DNA of 64,000 nucleotides from Methylobacter psychrophilus (GTDB taxonomy: Bacteria; Pseudomonadota; Gammaproteobacteria; Methylococcales; Methylomonadaceae), in contig NZ_JAOEGU010000010.1 of NCBI RefSeq assembly GCF_025583945.1, forward strand, positions 54,419-118,418. The letters are read 5' to 3'. Under the pieces are notes generated by a model that worked only from the letters and a program-made list of their open reading frames with translations, searched no databases and was not told the DNA's origin. Below, piece after piece: positions 52,376 to 62,465 of the stretch. Numbering within the stretch: the stretch's first letter is position 1; the number at the start of each line of letters is the position of its first letter. The position numbers were made by a program, and so were the translations under genes.

Positions 52376-53199
52376 ACGAGCTTAATGCCATTTTTATCGA
52401 TGCTGATTAATTGTTTTTTATACAGCGCCCCAATGGCTTGTTTAAAGACTTTTTTACTGACGCCAAAGGCGCTATAAATAGCTTCAGGCGGGCTTTTGTC
52501 GCTTAGCATCAACGCGCCGTTATTTTCCTTTAATTTATTTAATATGTTATCGGTTAGCGATACTACTTTGCCGTAGCCGGGTTGGTTAAGATTTAGATCA
52601 ATTTTTCCATCTTCTCTTATTTGTTTAATATAACCGTCCAGTTTCTGGCCTCTTTTGAGTGGCTGAAACAGTTCATTTTGATACAGTAAGCCCCAGTGGG
52701 TATTATTAACAATCGCTTTAAAACCCAGATCGGTTTTATCGGCGATAATCAATGACACTTTTTGACCGACTTCAAAATCGATTGATTCATCGGCAATAAA
52801 GCGATCAATTTTGGTGGTGGCGGCGATACGGTTTTTATCGTCAAGAAATACCTTAACGAGGTATGATTTCCCCACTTCCATTTCGTGGTGTTGTTCACTA
52901 AAAGGCACCAGTAAATCTTTGGGCAAGCCCCAATCCAGAAAAGCACCGACATAATTAAGCGATACCACTTTTAACCAGGCAATATCGTCCACCTGTGCCA
53001 ACGGCATTTTGGTGGTAGCAGCCAGATGGCCTTCTGAATCGACATAGACAAATACATCCAGAGCGTCACCTATCTGACAATTTTCGGGTAGTTTTTTGTC
53101 GGCCAGTAGTACTTTGGCAGAAGTGCCGTTATCAAGGTAGACGTCATGGCCTTGTTTTTTAACAACGTTTAAGGTATTAATTTTACCGATATTTAACAT
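52372..53199 (-). CDS. CvfB/YitL-like S1-domain RNA-binding protein
   Basis: A 275-residue protein; ATG 53199 is preferred to a TTG at 53211. It contains consecutive S1-like OB folds (for example MLNIGKINTLNVVKKQGHDV, then AWLKVVSLNYVGAFLDWGL and a third around KLDGYIKQIREDGKIDL) and a C-terminal winged helix (SDKSPPEAIYSAFGVSKKVF), the CvfB layout. CvfB proteins bind RNA and affect virulence or stress genes in other bacteria. It follows rapA with overlapping ends, so the three genes rapA, cvfB-like and cytosine deaminase form an operon. Confidence 0.87.
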   Translation of the reverse strand: MLNIGKINTLNVVKKQGHDVYLDNGTSAKVLLADKKLPENCQIGDALDVFVYVDSEGHLAATTKMPLAQVDDIAWLKVVSLNYVGAFLDWGLPKDLLVPFSEQHHEMEVGKSYLVKVFLDDKNRIAATTKIDRFIADESIDFEVGQKVSLIIADKTDLGFKAIVNNTHWGLLYQNELFQPLKRGQKLDGYIKQIREDGKIDLNLNQPGYGKVVSLTDNILNKLKENNGALMLSDKSPPEAIYSAFGVSKKVFKQAIGALYKKQLISIDKNGIKLV

Positions 53200-53207
53200 G
53201 GTAATAC

Positions 53208-56081
53208 TCAACTGGTAATAATGAAACGCACAGCGTCCAAGCGTAAATGTGCGGCCTGAATATTTTCATGGGCCAGCATCGTCATGTCTTTTAGCTGCTC
53301 AATTTCTTCGGTTTTAATGGTTGGATTGACTTTTTTTAGTCTAACCAGGCGTTTTATCTCGGCCGATAGTGACTCGAGCATGGTATTAGTCGCTTCATCA
53401 ATCAACTGTTGCATGTCGGCTTTGGCTTTTAATTCTGCAGCCACTAAAAGTTTGGTAATGGGGAGTTTCTGATTGTTTAAAAAGGCGATAATTTGTTGTT
53501 TATCAAATTTTTTACCGGTTTCCAGTAAGCTACGATGTTCTATGGTTTCGGTTAAATCTTGTTGTTGCTGATTAATCAATACCCGAATAGGCGTAGGTGG
53601 TAAAAAGCGGCCGATTTGTAATTCGGCAGGTGCGCTGCATTCAACAATAAACAAACATTCCAGTAAAAATTGACCGGATTTTAAATCGCTGTGTTTTATG
53701 ACACTGATGCTTGCATTACCGGTTTCACTGGACAGTACTAAATCAATTGCTGCGGTTACCAGTGGGTGTTCCCACGTCAAAAACTGTAATTCTTCACGTG
53801 CCAGTGCCAGTTGGCGATTGCCGGTAACCGTAGTACCGTCTTCAGATAAACTGGGGAAGTGGGAAACTCGCATATGGTCGCTGGGACGAATAATAAAACA
53901 ATCTGCCGAATGAAACTCGGTATCAACACCGAAGCATTCAAAAACATTTTCCATGTAAGGCCAAAGTGCTCCTTCATGTTCATAGTTGTTTAGCTGTTCA
54001 ATGAGTTCATCGGATAATTCTTTGCGACAGGAGTTTAATTCCAGTAGTTGGTCGCGACCATTATGTAATTGTGCCTCAATTTCTGCACTAAGGGCCTGGC
54101 TTTTGGCGATAAAGGCATCAATATCTACCTGGTTATTATTGTGTAGCAGGTCTTCCAGCTCATCGTGCAGTTTATCGGCAACTGCCTGAGCGGCTGAATT
54201 ATTACTGCGAAAGGCGTCAAGTCCTTCGTCATACCAACGATACAGGCTGTGTTGCTGAGTGTTTTCAAGGTAGGGGATGTGTATCTGAATGACATGTTTT
54301 TGACCGATACGATCCAGTCTGCCGATGCGTTGCTGTAATAAATCCGGGTTGGTTGGTAAGTCCCACAAAATCAAGTGATGCACAAATTGAAAGTTTCTGC
54401 CTTCGCTGCCAATTTCAGAGCAGATCAATAATCGTGCAGAACTCTCCGGATCAGCAAAATAAGCGGCTGCCCGGTCACGTTCAATAATAGTCATGCCTTC
54501 ATGAAAGACTGCTGAGGCGATGCCGGCGCGGTCTTTTAAAGTTTGTTCCAGATCAATGGCCGTTTGTGCATGTTTACAGATTAATAAGGCTTTTTGGCCA
54601 CGTAAAGAGGCGCTTGATTCGGTTTTTACTGAGGTTATTAGTTTATCAACCAGCCAGATAAAGCGAGGGTCTTGTTGCAAGTCACCTGCTGGTTCCCAAG
54701 TTCCGGTTTGTGAACTGTTACCTGCCAAAGGATAGCCATAGCGTTCACGCTCTGGAAAGCCTTGCACGGTTTGTCTGGAGTTTCTGAATAAAATTCGTCC
54801 GGTACCATGATGATCAAGTAATATCTTAATTAATGACTCTCTTGCCGCCGTTGATTTTGATGGGTCATTCAGATTTTCCAGTAATCCGCCGACATTATCA
54901 TCTTTAAGTAACCGCGTTAGATTTTCTTGGTTATTTTCATTGAGTGTTTGTTCTGCCAGTAATAATTTAGCCGCGTTGGCAACAGGTTCAAACTGACGTT
55001 CTTCTTCTACGAAAGCAGAAAAACTGTAAAAGCGGTCAGGGTCCAGCAATCTAAGTCGGGCAAAATGGCTTTCTTTGCCTAGCTGTTCCGGGGTCGCAGT
55101 CAATAAAATAAGGCTGGGAGTTTGTAAGCTTAATTGTTCAACAAACTGATATTCAGGACTAACGGCTTGCTCGCTCCACTTGAGATGGTGTGCTTCATCA
55201 ACAATCACCATATCCCATCCGGCCTGCAAAGCTTGTTGTTGCCGACGTGGATAATCAGAGAAAAAGCGCTGACTACAGAGAATTAATTGTTCGGTTAAGA
55301 ACGGATTATGATCTTCTAAACTATCGTCTTCATCCAGACCATCGTCATCAGTCATTTCTTCGGTGCAGCGAGCTTCATCAAAAACACTAAAGCGCAGATT
55401 GAAGCGCCGAAGCATTTCTACCAACCATTGATGCAGAAGGCTTTCCGGGACGATAATTAATACACGACGAGTCAAGCCATTAATCAGGCGATGGTGCAAA
55501 ATTAAACCGGCTTCGATGGTTTTACCCAGACCTACTTCATCTGCCAGCATTATTCTTGGTGCAGACCGATTGGCTGACTCGTGGGCAATATATAGCTGAT
55601 GTGGAATTAATGACGTTCGGCCACCCAGTAAGCCTTTTACGGGTGACTGCTGAAGCTGTTGTAGTCTTAACCAGGTTTCATAACGTAGCAGAAACCATGA
55701 GCTGGGATCAATTTGACCGGTAAACAATCGGTCCTGAGGCTTGTTGAACTGGATGTGATGATTCAGTTCAACTTCTTCCAAGCGAATTTCTTGTCCGGAA
55801 GCATTTTTACCTACGTAGGTAATTAAACCATCTTTCTCGATCAAGCGATTAATGGTCAACTTTTCTTCATCAATCGATTCAATGATGTCGCCTATTGCAA
55901 AGCTGACACGGGTTAAGGGCGCGTTATCGCTTGCATAAGTACGGCGTTCGTCACTGGCTAAAAAAAGCACAGTAACGCGCTTGAAACTTACTTCAAGAAT
56001 AAGACCTAAACCAAGTTCTGACTCGGTATTACTAATCCAGCGTTGACCGGGGATAAAATCTGCCATTGATTGAACTGCCAT
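53208..56081 (-). CDS. rapA: RNA polymerase-associated helicase RapA
   Basis: A 957-residue SWI2/SNF2 ATPase. The N-terminal Tudor-like domains (about 1-110) have FIPGQRWISNTESELGLG. Walker A is MLADEVGLGKTIEAGLIL and Walker B VIVDEAHHLKW; motif V-VI has CSEIGSEGRNFQFVHH and RIGRLDRIGQK. It recycles RNA polymerase after termination or stalling. It is slightly shorter than E. coli RapA (968). First gene of a three-gene operon. Confidence 0.95.
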   Translation of the reverse strand: MAVQSMADFIPGQRWISNTESELGLGLILEVSFKRVTVLFLASDERRTYASDNAPLTRVSFAIGDIIESIDEEKLTINRLIEKDGLITYVGKNASGQEIRLEEVELNHHIQFNKPQDRLFTGQIDPSSWFLLRYETWLRLQQLQQSPVKGLLGGRTSLIPHQLYIAHESANRSAPRIMLADEVGLGKTIEAGLILHHRLINGLTRRVLIIVPESLLHQWLVEMLRRFNLRFSVFDEARCTEEMTDDDGLDEDDSLEDHNPFLTEQLILCSQRFFSDYPRRQQQALQAGWDMVIVDEAHHLKWSEQAVSPEYQFVEQLSLQTPSLILLTATPEQLGKESHFARLRLLDPDRFYSFSAFVEEERQFEPVANAAKLLLAEQTLNENNQENLTRLLKDDNVGGLLENLNDPSKSTAARESLIKILLDHHGTGRILFRNSRQTVQGFPERERYGYPLAGNSSQTGTWEPAGDLQQDPRFIWLVDKLITSVKTESSASLRGQKALLICKHAQTAIDLEQTLKDRAGIASAVFHEGMTIIERDRAAAYFADPESSARLLICSEIGSEGRNFQFVHHLILWDLPTNPDLLQQRIGRLDRIGQKHVIQIHIPYLENTQQHSLYRWYDEGLDAFRSNNSAAQAVADKLHDELEDLLHNNNQVDIDAFIAKSQALSAEIEAQLHNGRDQLLELNSCRKELSDELIEQLNNYEHEGALWPYMENVFECFGVDTEFHSADCFIIRPSDHMRVSHFPSLSEDGTTVTGNRQLALAREELQFLTWEHPLVTAAIDLVLSSETGNASISVIKHSDLKSGQFLLECLFIVECSAPAELQIGRFLPPTPIRVLINQQQQDLTETIEHRSLLETGKKFDKQQIIAFLNNQKLPITKLLVAAELKAKADMQQLIDEATNTMLESLSAEIKRLVRLKKVNPTIKTEEIEQLKDMTMLAHENIQAAHLRLDAVRFIITS

Positions 56082-56311
56082 TACACGTCAAAAAATGGCT
56101 ATTATAAGCGTTACAGAAGAATTGTTTCGGGTTTTATCGCGGTAAAAACAAGTGAATTGTCAGGTTTTTAGTGCATTTATAAGAGTGTTCGTGGCGTTGT
56201 TTATTTTCAACGGCACTTAAATTTCGTTAAGTAGTCGTTAAGGTTGAGGGTGCTAATGTTTGTTATCAATTAATTTTATTACTCATTCTTTCTTGACTCA
56301 AAGAGAACCTT

Positions 56312-56611
56312 ATGAAAAAACTTTTTATTTTAGTTCAATTAACTGCAGTTGTTGCTGTGTACTCATTTTCAACTTACGCTTTTGCAGATGATCATGGTCA
56401 TGGTCATCATAGGCATAAGCATCATCAATACCAGTCTGAAGAAAGACGATATTACCAACAGCGTCAAGATCCACGATCTCATCAAGGCTTGGCTGGTGGT
56501 GTCGTCGGTAGTGTTTTGGGTTACGAACTGGGCAATGGAAGTCCGGTAGCTACTGGACTTGGCGCAGCGGCAGGTTCTTTTCTTGGTAACGGAATGGCTG
56601 GAGGACGATAA
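56312..56611 (+). CDS. His-rich glycine-zipper protein, copy 1
   Basis: A 99-residue exported protein. Signal peptide (MKKLFILVQLTAVVAVYSF, cleavage near YAFA), a His-rich segment (DDHGHGHHRHKHHQY) that may bind Ni, Cu or Zn, then a glycine-zipper (LAGGVVGSVLGYELGNGSPV, then TGLGAAAGSFLG) that could insert in a membrane. It shares this design with the gene at 56940. AAAGAGAACC precedes the ATG. Function is unknown. Confidence 0.75.
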   Translation: MKKLFILVQLTAVVAVYSFSTYAFADDHGHGHHRHKHHQYQSEERRYYQQRQDPRSHQGLAGGVVGSVLGYELGNGSPVATGLGAAAGSFLGNGMAGGR

Positions 56612-56939
56612 TTCGATCAACTAAAGTAATGTAAAATGGAGGGTGTAAATAATTTCGCGTAACTGCTTATTTTCAGTATACGGGTATAGTGAAATTCCTT
56701 TAGGAGGAATGAAAATGAGCGATATTATCAAGGACCCCATTTTAGTTTCAGCGATTCAGTGTTGCTATCACTACCGCCGTCTAAATGTTATCAACAGCTT
56801 ATGTTAAATTAACGAACCGTTATCTTCATTAAGCATTCATTCATATTTAGGCAGTAATAATGGCCTCCAAAGTTTATAACTAAATGATTTAATTTTGTTG
56901 ATATATCAGTAGTATTAATTACTTATCCAAAGGAATCTA
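56612..56939. other. Intergenic region between the glycine-zipper paralogs
   Basis: This 328-base gap contains a possible 30-codon ORF at 56715-56807 with an excellent ribosome binding site (AGGAGG at 56702-56707, seven bases upstream) that encodes a basic, Cys-containing peptide (ILVSAIQCCYHYRRL). It may be a leader peptide or small protein. Nothing else is evident. Confidence 0.4.
56715..56807 (+). CDS. Possible 30-residue peptide with strong Shine-Dalgarno
   Basis: ATG 56715 follows AGGAGG by seven bases. The peptide is MSDIIKDPILVSAIQCCYHY followed by RRLNVINSLC and a TAA. A second in-frame ATG two codons earlier sits too close to the Shine-Dalgarno. There is no recognisable domain. I rate it as a candidate only. 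Confidence 0.3.
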   Translation: MSDIIKDPILVSAIQCCYHYRRLNVINSLC

Positions 56940-57332
56940 ATGAAAAAATTATTTTTTTTAATTCAGTTAACGGTCGCTGTAGTAACCTATTCAGCTATTT
57001 CTTCTGCTGATGATCATCATGGACGGGGAGGCTACGGTTATGATCATCATGATAGAGGGCATCATGGGCATCATGGCCACCACCGTGACCACTATTATCC
57101 GCAGCCTCAAGTGAATTATTATTATGCCGAACCTCAAGTTCGTTATTATCCGCAACCTCAGCCTTACTATCCCCAGCAACCCCAATATTCCGGCTACGAT
57201 CAGCGATCTCACCAAGGCTTGGCTGGAGGTGTCGTAGGTAGTGTTCTGGGTTATGAAATGGGTAACGGCAACCCTGTCGCTGCCGGACTCGGTGCCGCTG
57301 CAGGATCATATATAGGTAATGGACGGTGGTAG
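56940..57332 (+). CDS. His-rich glycine-zipper protein, copy 2
   Basis: A 130-residue paralog of the protein at 56312. Signal peptide (to about ISSADD), a His/Gly-rich region (DRGHHGHHGHHRDHYY) longer than in copy 1, Tyr/Pro/Gln repeats (YYPQPQVNYYYAEPQVRYYP), then the same SHQGLAGGVVGSVLGYE glycine-zipper with AAGLGAAAGSYIG. The two genes are about 330 bases apart and probably arose by duplication. The His-rich part may bind metal; the zipper could place it in the outer membrane. The role is unknown. Confidence 0.75.
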   Translation: MKKLFFLIQLTVAVVTYSAISSADDHHGRGGYGYDHHDRGHHGHHGHHRDHYYPQPQVNYYYAEPQVRYYPQPQPYYPQQPQYSGYDQRSHQGLAGGVVGSVLGYEMGNGNPVAAGLGAAAGSYIGNGRW

Positions 57333-57549
57333 GCGACAAGTCACAGTCGCTTTTGGAAAAAACCTTTATTTGCAGATCTTGATCTTACCTGAAAGCTCGA
57401 AAAGGATAAGTCAGTATTGAGCTTGGAGAATAACGAGATGCTTTAACCCGATAATTTTTAAGATTGGGCCAATAAGATCAGTGAGCGGATAGGCGAAATT
57501 CCCTATACGGTGGCTGATCTTTTTTTGTTGCTACGAACTGATTTTTGGT

Positions 57550-58410
57550 CTATTTATTTTTTGCGTTATCCGTCACAATCGTCCGATTCTTGTCTTTGAT
57601 CCATTCACTCCATGATCCTGCATAAATTTTGGAACCACTTAATCCGGCGTGTTCCATTGCCAGTAAATTATGACAGGCGGTTACGCCCGAGCCGCAATAA
57701 TGAACCACTTGTTCAGGTTCTGTTGTACCGATAAGTTTTTTAAATTGGCTATGTAAAGAGTCGGTCGGTAAAAACAAGCCCTTATTATCAACATTTAATT
57801 GAAAGGCGCGGTTTAATGCTCCAGGAATATGGCCTGCAACGGGGTCTATGGGTTCTTGCTCGCCACGATAACGCTCGGGTGTCCTGGCATCAATCAGACA
57901 TATCGTTTTTTGTGCGAGACTGTTTTGGACTTGTGAGGCTTTTAGCCAAGAATTAGTGTTTAAATATGGCCGGAAAGTATTGGGTTTTATGGTTGGCAAT
58001 GTAGTGGTTATTGAAAAACTTTGTTTTTGCCAGTGTTTAATTCCGCCATCCAATACTGCGACTTTATCATGCCCCAAACAGCGTAATAGCCACCATAAGC
58101 GTCCTGCAAAAGCACCGCTGGCATCGTCATAAACGATTACTTGGGTGTCATTGTTAACCCCCCATGCTCCCAGTTTTTTTGCCAACAGCGTAAAGTCGGG
58201 GAGTGGATGTCGTCCTGTAAAATCAGTTATAGCTGATGACAGGTCATTGTTTAAATGAGCATAGCGGGCATCGGGTATATGCCCGTGGCGATAAGCATGG
58301 CTACCTGCATCATTATCGGCCAGAGAAAATCGACAATCGACAACGACCCATTTGGGGTTATTAAGTTGTTGATATAACGTGGCTGCGGAAACAAGTGTGG
58401 TGTAATCCAT
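57550..58410 (-). CDS. Thiosulfate/3-mercaptopyruvate sulfurtransferase (SseA-like)
   Basis: A 286-residue, two-domain rhodanese. The N-terminal domain has VDCRFSLADNDAGSHAYRHG; the active-site loop in the C-domain is HYCGSGVTACHNLLAME, where CGSGVT is typical of 3-mercaptopyruvate sulfurtransferases. The DARTPERYRGEQEPIDP segment fits SseA. It would transfer sulfur from 3-mercaptopyruvate or thiosulfate to an acceptor. Four bases separate it from the quinone oxidoreductase gene upstream on the same strand. Confidence 0.9.
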   Translation of the reverse strand: MDYTTLVSAATLYQQLNNPKWVVVDCRFSLADNDAGSHAYRHGHIPDARYAHLNNDLSSAITDFTGRHPLPDFTLLAKKLGAWGVNNDTQVIVYDDASGAFAGRLWWLLRCLGHDKVAVLDGGIKHWQKQSFSITTTLPTIKPNTFRPYLNTNSWLKASQVQNSLAQKTICLIDARTPERYRGEQEPIDPVAGHIPGALNRAFQLNVDNKGLFLPTDSLHSQFKKLIGTTEPEQVVHYCGSGVTACHNLLAMEHAGLSGSKIYAGSWSEWIKDKNRTIVTDNAKNK

Positions 58411-58414
58411 CTGG

Positions 58415-59398
58415 TTAAACCTCTAATATTATTTTGCCAATATGCTGGCTGGTTTCCATCAGTTCATGGGCTTTACCTGCATCCTTGAATGCAAAGGTGG
58501 TGTGAATAACGGGTTTAATTTGTCCGGTTGCCAATAAAGGCCATACTTTTTGATCTAATTTTTGGGCGATGTCGGCTTTAAAGTCATCGTCTCTGGCTCT
58601 TAATGTTGATCCGGTTATGGTTAGTCGTTTTAGCATAAGGGATAGCAAGTTGATTTCAGTTTTCGCGCCGTTTTGAATGGCGATTTGTACCAGTCGGCCA
58701 TCGTATCCCATACATTGTAAGTTACGTGGAAAATAATCACCGCCTATCATATCCAAAATGACATCGACACCCTTAGTATCTGTAAGTTGGTTGATTTCTT
58801 TAACAAAATCCTGTTCTTTGTAATTAATGACGGCATCTGCGCCAAGTGCCAGGCAGCTGTAACATTTAGCGTCAGAACCTGCAGTGATAATGACTTTAGC
58901 ATCGAACGCCTTGGCAAGTTGTATGGCTGTTGTGCCAATACCGCTGCTACCTCCATGTACCAGCAATGTTTCGTGCGGTAGTAGTTGGGCACGATCAAAT
59001 ACATTACTCCAAACGGTAAAAAAAGTTTCAGGTAATGCCGCTGCCTGAATAAAAGACAAGCCTTTGGGAATGGGTAAACAGTGTGATGCAGTGGCCAGGC
59101 AATATTCGGCATAACCACCGCCGGTCACTAAAGCACAAACGGTGTCGCCTGTTTTAAGATGGGTAACCATCGCGCCTGTTGCTACAATAGTTCCTGCAAT
59201 TTCTAATCCCGGTATATCAGATGCACCCAACGGCGCAGGGTATAAGCCTTTGCGTTGCATAATATCAGGGCGATTAACACCAGCAGCGGCTACTTTAATT
59301 AATACTTGATGATTCGCCGGTGCGGGAATAGGGCATTCGGTCAGCTTTAAATTGCTATTATCTATTTTAAAGGCCTGCATGGTGTTGGGAAGTCGCAT
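58415..59398 (-). CDS. NAD(P)H:quinone oxidoreductase, PIG3 family
   Basis: A 327-residue zinc-independent medium-chain reductase of the PIG3/QOR class. VNRPDIMQRKGLYP and GASDIPGLEIAGTIVATG are N-terminal signatures, and LVHGGSSGIGTTAIQLAKAF is the NADPH motif. It likely reduces quinones or similar carbonyls. A start at ATG 59398 (followed by MQAFKI six codons in) is assumed. Co-transcribed with sseA. Confidence 0.88.
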   Translation of the reverse strand: MRLPNTMQAFKIDNSNLKLTECPIPAPANHQVLIKVAAAGVNRPDIMQRKGLYPAPLGASDIPGLEIAGTIVATGAMVTHLKTGDTVCALVTGGGYAEYCLATASHCLPIPKGLSFIQAAALPETFFTVWSNVFDRAQLLPHETLLVHGGSSGIGTTAIQLAKAFDAKVIITAGSDAKCYSCLALGADAVINYKEQDFVKEINQLTDTKGVDVILDMIGGDYFPRNLQCMGYDGRLVQIAIQNGAKTEINLLSLMLKRLTITGSTLRARDDDFKADIAQKLDQKVWPLLATGQIKPVIHTTFAFKDAGKAHELMETSQHIGKIILEV

Positions 59399-59478
59399 AA
59401 GTGAGTACTGTAAAAAGTTGGATGCGGTTATTATATGCCTCAGTGATTTTCATAAACAATGTGTAAGTAGGATAAAAA

Positions 59479-60528
59479 ATGATTCGTGCAGGTATTGTCG
59501 GCGGAACGGGTTATACGGGTGTTGAATTATTGCGGATTTTAGCTTTGCATGCAGAGGTTGAAGTTGCAGTAGTGACCTCACGCGCAGATGCGGGCTTAAG
59601 GGTGGATGCTTTATATCCGAGTTTGCGGGGCACTATTGATGTCGTTTTTAGTTTGCCGGATATTGAAACCTTGTCTCAATGCGACGTGGTATTTTTTGCG
59701 ACACCCAATGGCACTGCCATGCTAATGGCCGAGCAGTTGTTGGTGCGAGGTATTAAGGTGATTGATCTTTCGGCGGACTTTAGGTTGAAAGATGCACAAG
59801 AATGGAGTCATTGGTATGGCATGGAGCACGCCTGTCCTGATTTGATAAGCCAAGCTGTTTATGGTTTGCCTGAAGTGAATCGTGAGGCGATTAAACAAGC
59901 ACAATTAATTGCTTGTCCGGGTTGTTATCCTACGGCGGTACAACTGGGATTTTTACCCTTGATTGAAAACGGCTTGATAGATATCAAGCATTTAATTGCC
60001 GATGTTAAATCCGGTGCTAGTGGTGCCGGGCGTAAAGCCGAGTTGGCTACTTTAATGAGTGAAACAGGCGAAAGTTTTAAAGCCTATGCGGTTAGTGGGC
60101 ATCGGCATTTGCCGGAAATTATACAGGGTCTTACGTTTGCCGCTAAAGAACCGGTAGGCTTGACTTTTGTGCCGCATTTGCTGCCGATGATACGCGGAAT
60201 TCATGCGACGTTATATGGACAATTTGTGACTCCTGCAGAAGGCGATATTACCTTGGCTGATATTCAAGCTTTGTATGAGCAGCGCTATCGTCATGAAGCG
60301 TTTGTTGATGTATTAGCGCCGGGGTCGCATCCGGATACACGCAATGTTCGCGGTAGTAATAACTGTCAGATCTCAATTCATCAACCCCAAGGCAAGCAAG
60401 TCATTGTGATTTTGTCAGTGATTGATAACCTGGTTAAGGGGGCGGCGGGGCAAGCCGTTCAAAATATGAACCTGATTTTTGGGTTGAAAGAAGATGCTGG
60501 TTTGAAGATAATTGCCCTGTATCCATAA
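59479..60528 (+). CDS. argC: N-acetyl-gamma-glutamyl-phosphate reductase
   Basis: A 349-residue Arg[15 protein letters not shown] binds NADPH; the catalytic Cys is in [22 protein letters not shown] and [12 protein letters not shown] are conserved. It reduces N-acetyl-glutamyl phosphate to the semialdehyde in arginine synthesis. Length and motifs fit the family. ErpA follows 66 bases later. Confidence 0.96.
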   Translation: MIRAGIVGGTGYTGVELLRILALHAEVEVAVVTSRADAGLRVDALYPSLRGTIDVVFSLPDIETLSQCDVVFFATPNGTAMLMAEQLLVRGIKVIDLSADFRLKDAQEWSHWYGMEHACPDLISQAVYGLPEVNREAIKQAQLIACPGCYPTAVQLGFLPLIENGLIDIKHLIADVKSGASGAGRKAELATLMSETGESFKAYAVSGHRHLPEIIQGLTFAAKEPVGLTFVPHLLPMIRGIHATLYGQFVTPAEGDITLADIQALYEQRYRHEAFVDVLAPGSHPDTRNVRGSNNCQISIHQPQGKQVIVILSVIDNLVKGAAGQAVQNMNLIFGLKEDAGLKIIALYP

Positions 60529-60532
60529 ATCT

Positions 60533-60556
60533 TGACTATAACGCTGGGTATAGTCA
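60533..60556. promoter_or_regulatory. Small hairpin between argC and erpA
   Basis: TGACTATA and TATAGTCA flank an ACGCTGGG loop, directly after the argC stop. It could be a weak terminator or, because it contains TATAGT, part of an erpA promoter. Confidence 0.35.
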
Positions 60557-60594
60557 TAATTAAATTATGTTTAACGTAGAGAGTGTTTTATTTT

Positions 60595-60927
60595 ATGGCT
60601 AATCCAATTATTTTTACTGATAGCGCTGCTTCTAAAGTGAGCGAATTAATTGCCGAAGAAGGTAATGATAACCTGAAGTTGCGGGTTTATGTTTCGGGCG
60701 GTGGGTGTTCAGGTTTTCAATATGGCTTCACCTTTGATGAAGAGGTCAATGAAGATGATACCAGCGTTGAAAACGGTGGTGTCACTGTGCTGATTGATTC
60801 AATGAGTATTCAGTATTTGGCGGGCGCTGAAGTTGACTATAAAGAAGACATATCAGGCGCGCAATTTGTTATTCGTAATCCAAATGCAACAACTACCTGT
60901 GGTTGTGGTTCTTCTTTTTCCGCTTGA
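60595..60927 (+). CDS. erpA: Iron-sulfur cluster insertion protein ErpA
   Basis: A 110-residue A-type carrier. ATG 60595 gives [19 protein letters not shown]; an earlier in-frame GTG adds four residues without reason. The three cluster-binding cysteines are in [11 protein letters not shown] and [10 protein letters not shown]. It passes [4Fe-4S] clusters to apoproteins; the formate dehydrogenase and other Fe-S proteins in this window need such delivery. A terminator follows. Confidence 0.96.
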   Translation: MANPIIFTDSAASKVSELIAEEGNDNLKLRVYVSGGGCSGFQYGFTFDEEVNEDDTSVENGGVTVLIDSMSIQYLAGAEVDYKEDISGAQFVIRNPNATTTCGCGSSFSA

Positions 60928-60934
60928 TGTAAGT

Positions 60935-60966
60935 TAAAGGGGCGACCGTAAAAGTTGCCCTTTTTT
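60935..60966 (+). terminator. Terminator after erpA
   Basis: AAAGGGGCGAC pairs imperfectly with GTTGCCCTTT around CGTAAAA and is followed by a T-run. It ends eight to forty bases after the erpA stop. Confidence 0.7.
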
Positions 60967-61108
60967 AATGCCGGGTTATTTGAGTTTAAAGCAGTAAAAA
61001 GTCGTTATTGACAGTTCATCTAAATGCTTCACACTTTAATAAGTAAGAAAGCCGGATGCTCTTTTGACAGTGTCCGGCCAGATGCTATTAAGCAACAGTA
61101 ATTTATGA

Positions 61109-62338
61109 TTAATCGTACTGGTTTTTAGCAAATAACGATTGTGCTTTGGTTTTATTCAGTTCAACCAAAGTGAGTCGGGACTGTGCTTTAAAGTTGGCCA
61201 GTACTCCTGCATGTAACGGCAATGACTGTGCCAGATTAAGTGTTTCCGGATTGCGGTGAATGCCGTCAACACGAAATTCATAATGTAAATGCGGGCCGGT
61301 TGCCAGACCGGTTTGGCCAACGTAACCAATAACGTCACCCTGTTTCACTCTATCCCCACTGCCAAGACCTTTTTTAAAATTAGCAAGATGTGCGTAAAGC
61401 GTTTCATAGTGATCGCCATGCTTGACTATCATTACTTGCCCATATCCACCTTTGTTACCACAAAAAATAATTTCACCATCTCCTGCTGATTTTACCGGAG
61501 TTCCTGTCCTTGCTGCGTAATCAACACCTTTGTGTGCTCTAATTCGGTTAAGTATTGGATGCTTACGATTCGTGTCAAAGCCTGAGCTGATGCGTACATA
61601 GTCAACAGGCGTACTTAAAAAAGATTTGCGCATCGGCTTGCCTTCAGGGCTGTAGTAATTGATTTGCCCTTCGCTATCTTTATATCTAACAGCAGTTAAT
61701 ATTCTGCCTTGATTAACAAATTCAGCGGCAACGATGTAGCTATCAGATGCGTTATTGCCTTGTTCATAAACGACGGTGAATTGATCACCTCGATGAAGAT
61801 TTGTGGCAAAATCGATGTCCCAAGCAAAAATATTGGTGAGTTGAAAAATTAACTCCTCTGATAATCCTGCTTGTTGGCCTGCCGAGGATAAGGATGAATT
61901 AATTGTGCCGTGAACGCTGGTAATATGACTTGGCGCTTCATCGGTTGCATCGGTTAAATGGTCAACAAGATTATCTTGGTTGTGTGGCGTTATAAGGGTG
62001 TGAATGCGCTCATTATTCTCAGTAGGCTCTAAAAAAAAGTCATCTTGGTGATTAGCCAGGTAAGTGTTTTCAACTGAAAGTGAAAGTTGTTTTCGGGTTG
62101 TTACCTGTCGCGCAGTGTATATGGAGCGTAGCTTTGGTTTGGCTTTGTTGTTGGAGGCTTTAGCTAACTGTTTCTCAGTCGGGTGTTTTTTACGGTTGGG
62201 CGTGTGCTTGGCAATTGATTTGACGCTCTTGGCAGAAGCGCGGGCATGTTTGCTATGGGCAGGTTTGGCATAACTAGTCGTGGCTGTAAAAGCTAAACCT
62301 ATCCACAATAATAAGGAGATATAAAATTTATTTTTCAC
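61109..62338 (-). CDS. M23 family murein endopeptidase (MepM-like)
   Basis: A 409-residue protein with a GTG start and signal peptide (to about TSYA). A Lys/Ala/His-rich linker (to about 70) precedes an opacity-associated-protein-like region (about 140-230) and the M23 catalytic domain. Zinc ligands are His and Asp in AHKGVDYAARTGTP and the final HLHYEF (GPHLHYEFRVDG). It would cut D-Ala-mDAP crosslinks to allow peptidoglycan growth. It is divergent from tyrS. Confidence 0.9.
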   Translation of the reverse strand: MKNKFYISLLLWIGLAFTATTSYAKPAHSKHARASAKSVKSIAKHTPNRKKHPTEKQLAKASNNKAKPKLRSIYTARQVTTRKQLSLSVENTYLANHQDDFFLEPTENNERIHTLITPHNQDNLVDHLTDATDEAPSHITSVHGTINSSLSSAGQQAGLSEELIFQLTNIFAWDIDFATNLHRGDQFTVVYEQGNNASDSYIVAAEFVNQGRILTAVRYKDSEGQINYYSPEGKPMRKSFLSTPVDYVRISSGFDTNRKHPILNRIRAHKGVDYAARTGTPVKSAGDGEIIFCGNKGGYGQVMIVKHGDHYETLYAHLANFKKGLGSGDRVKQGDVIGYVGQTGLATGPHLHYEFRVDGIHRNPETLNLAQSLPLHAGVLANFKAQSRLTLVELNKTKAQSLFAKNQYD

Positions 62339-62465
62339 GATATATGGTTAAGTAGTTGGAATTTATTCAAAAGAGTAATCCTAAATTTTCACTGAAAATC
62401 ATTTTAAGGGATTTTTGAAGGATTTACTAATTTACCGGCATTATAAAAATATTTATGCAATCGAT

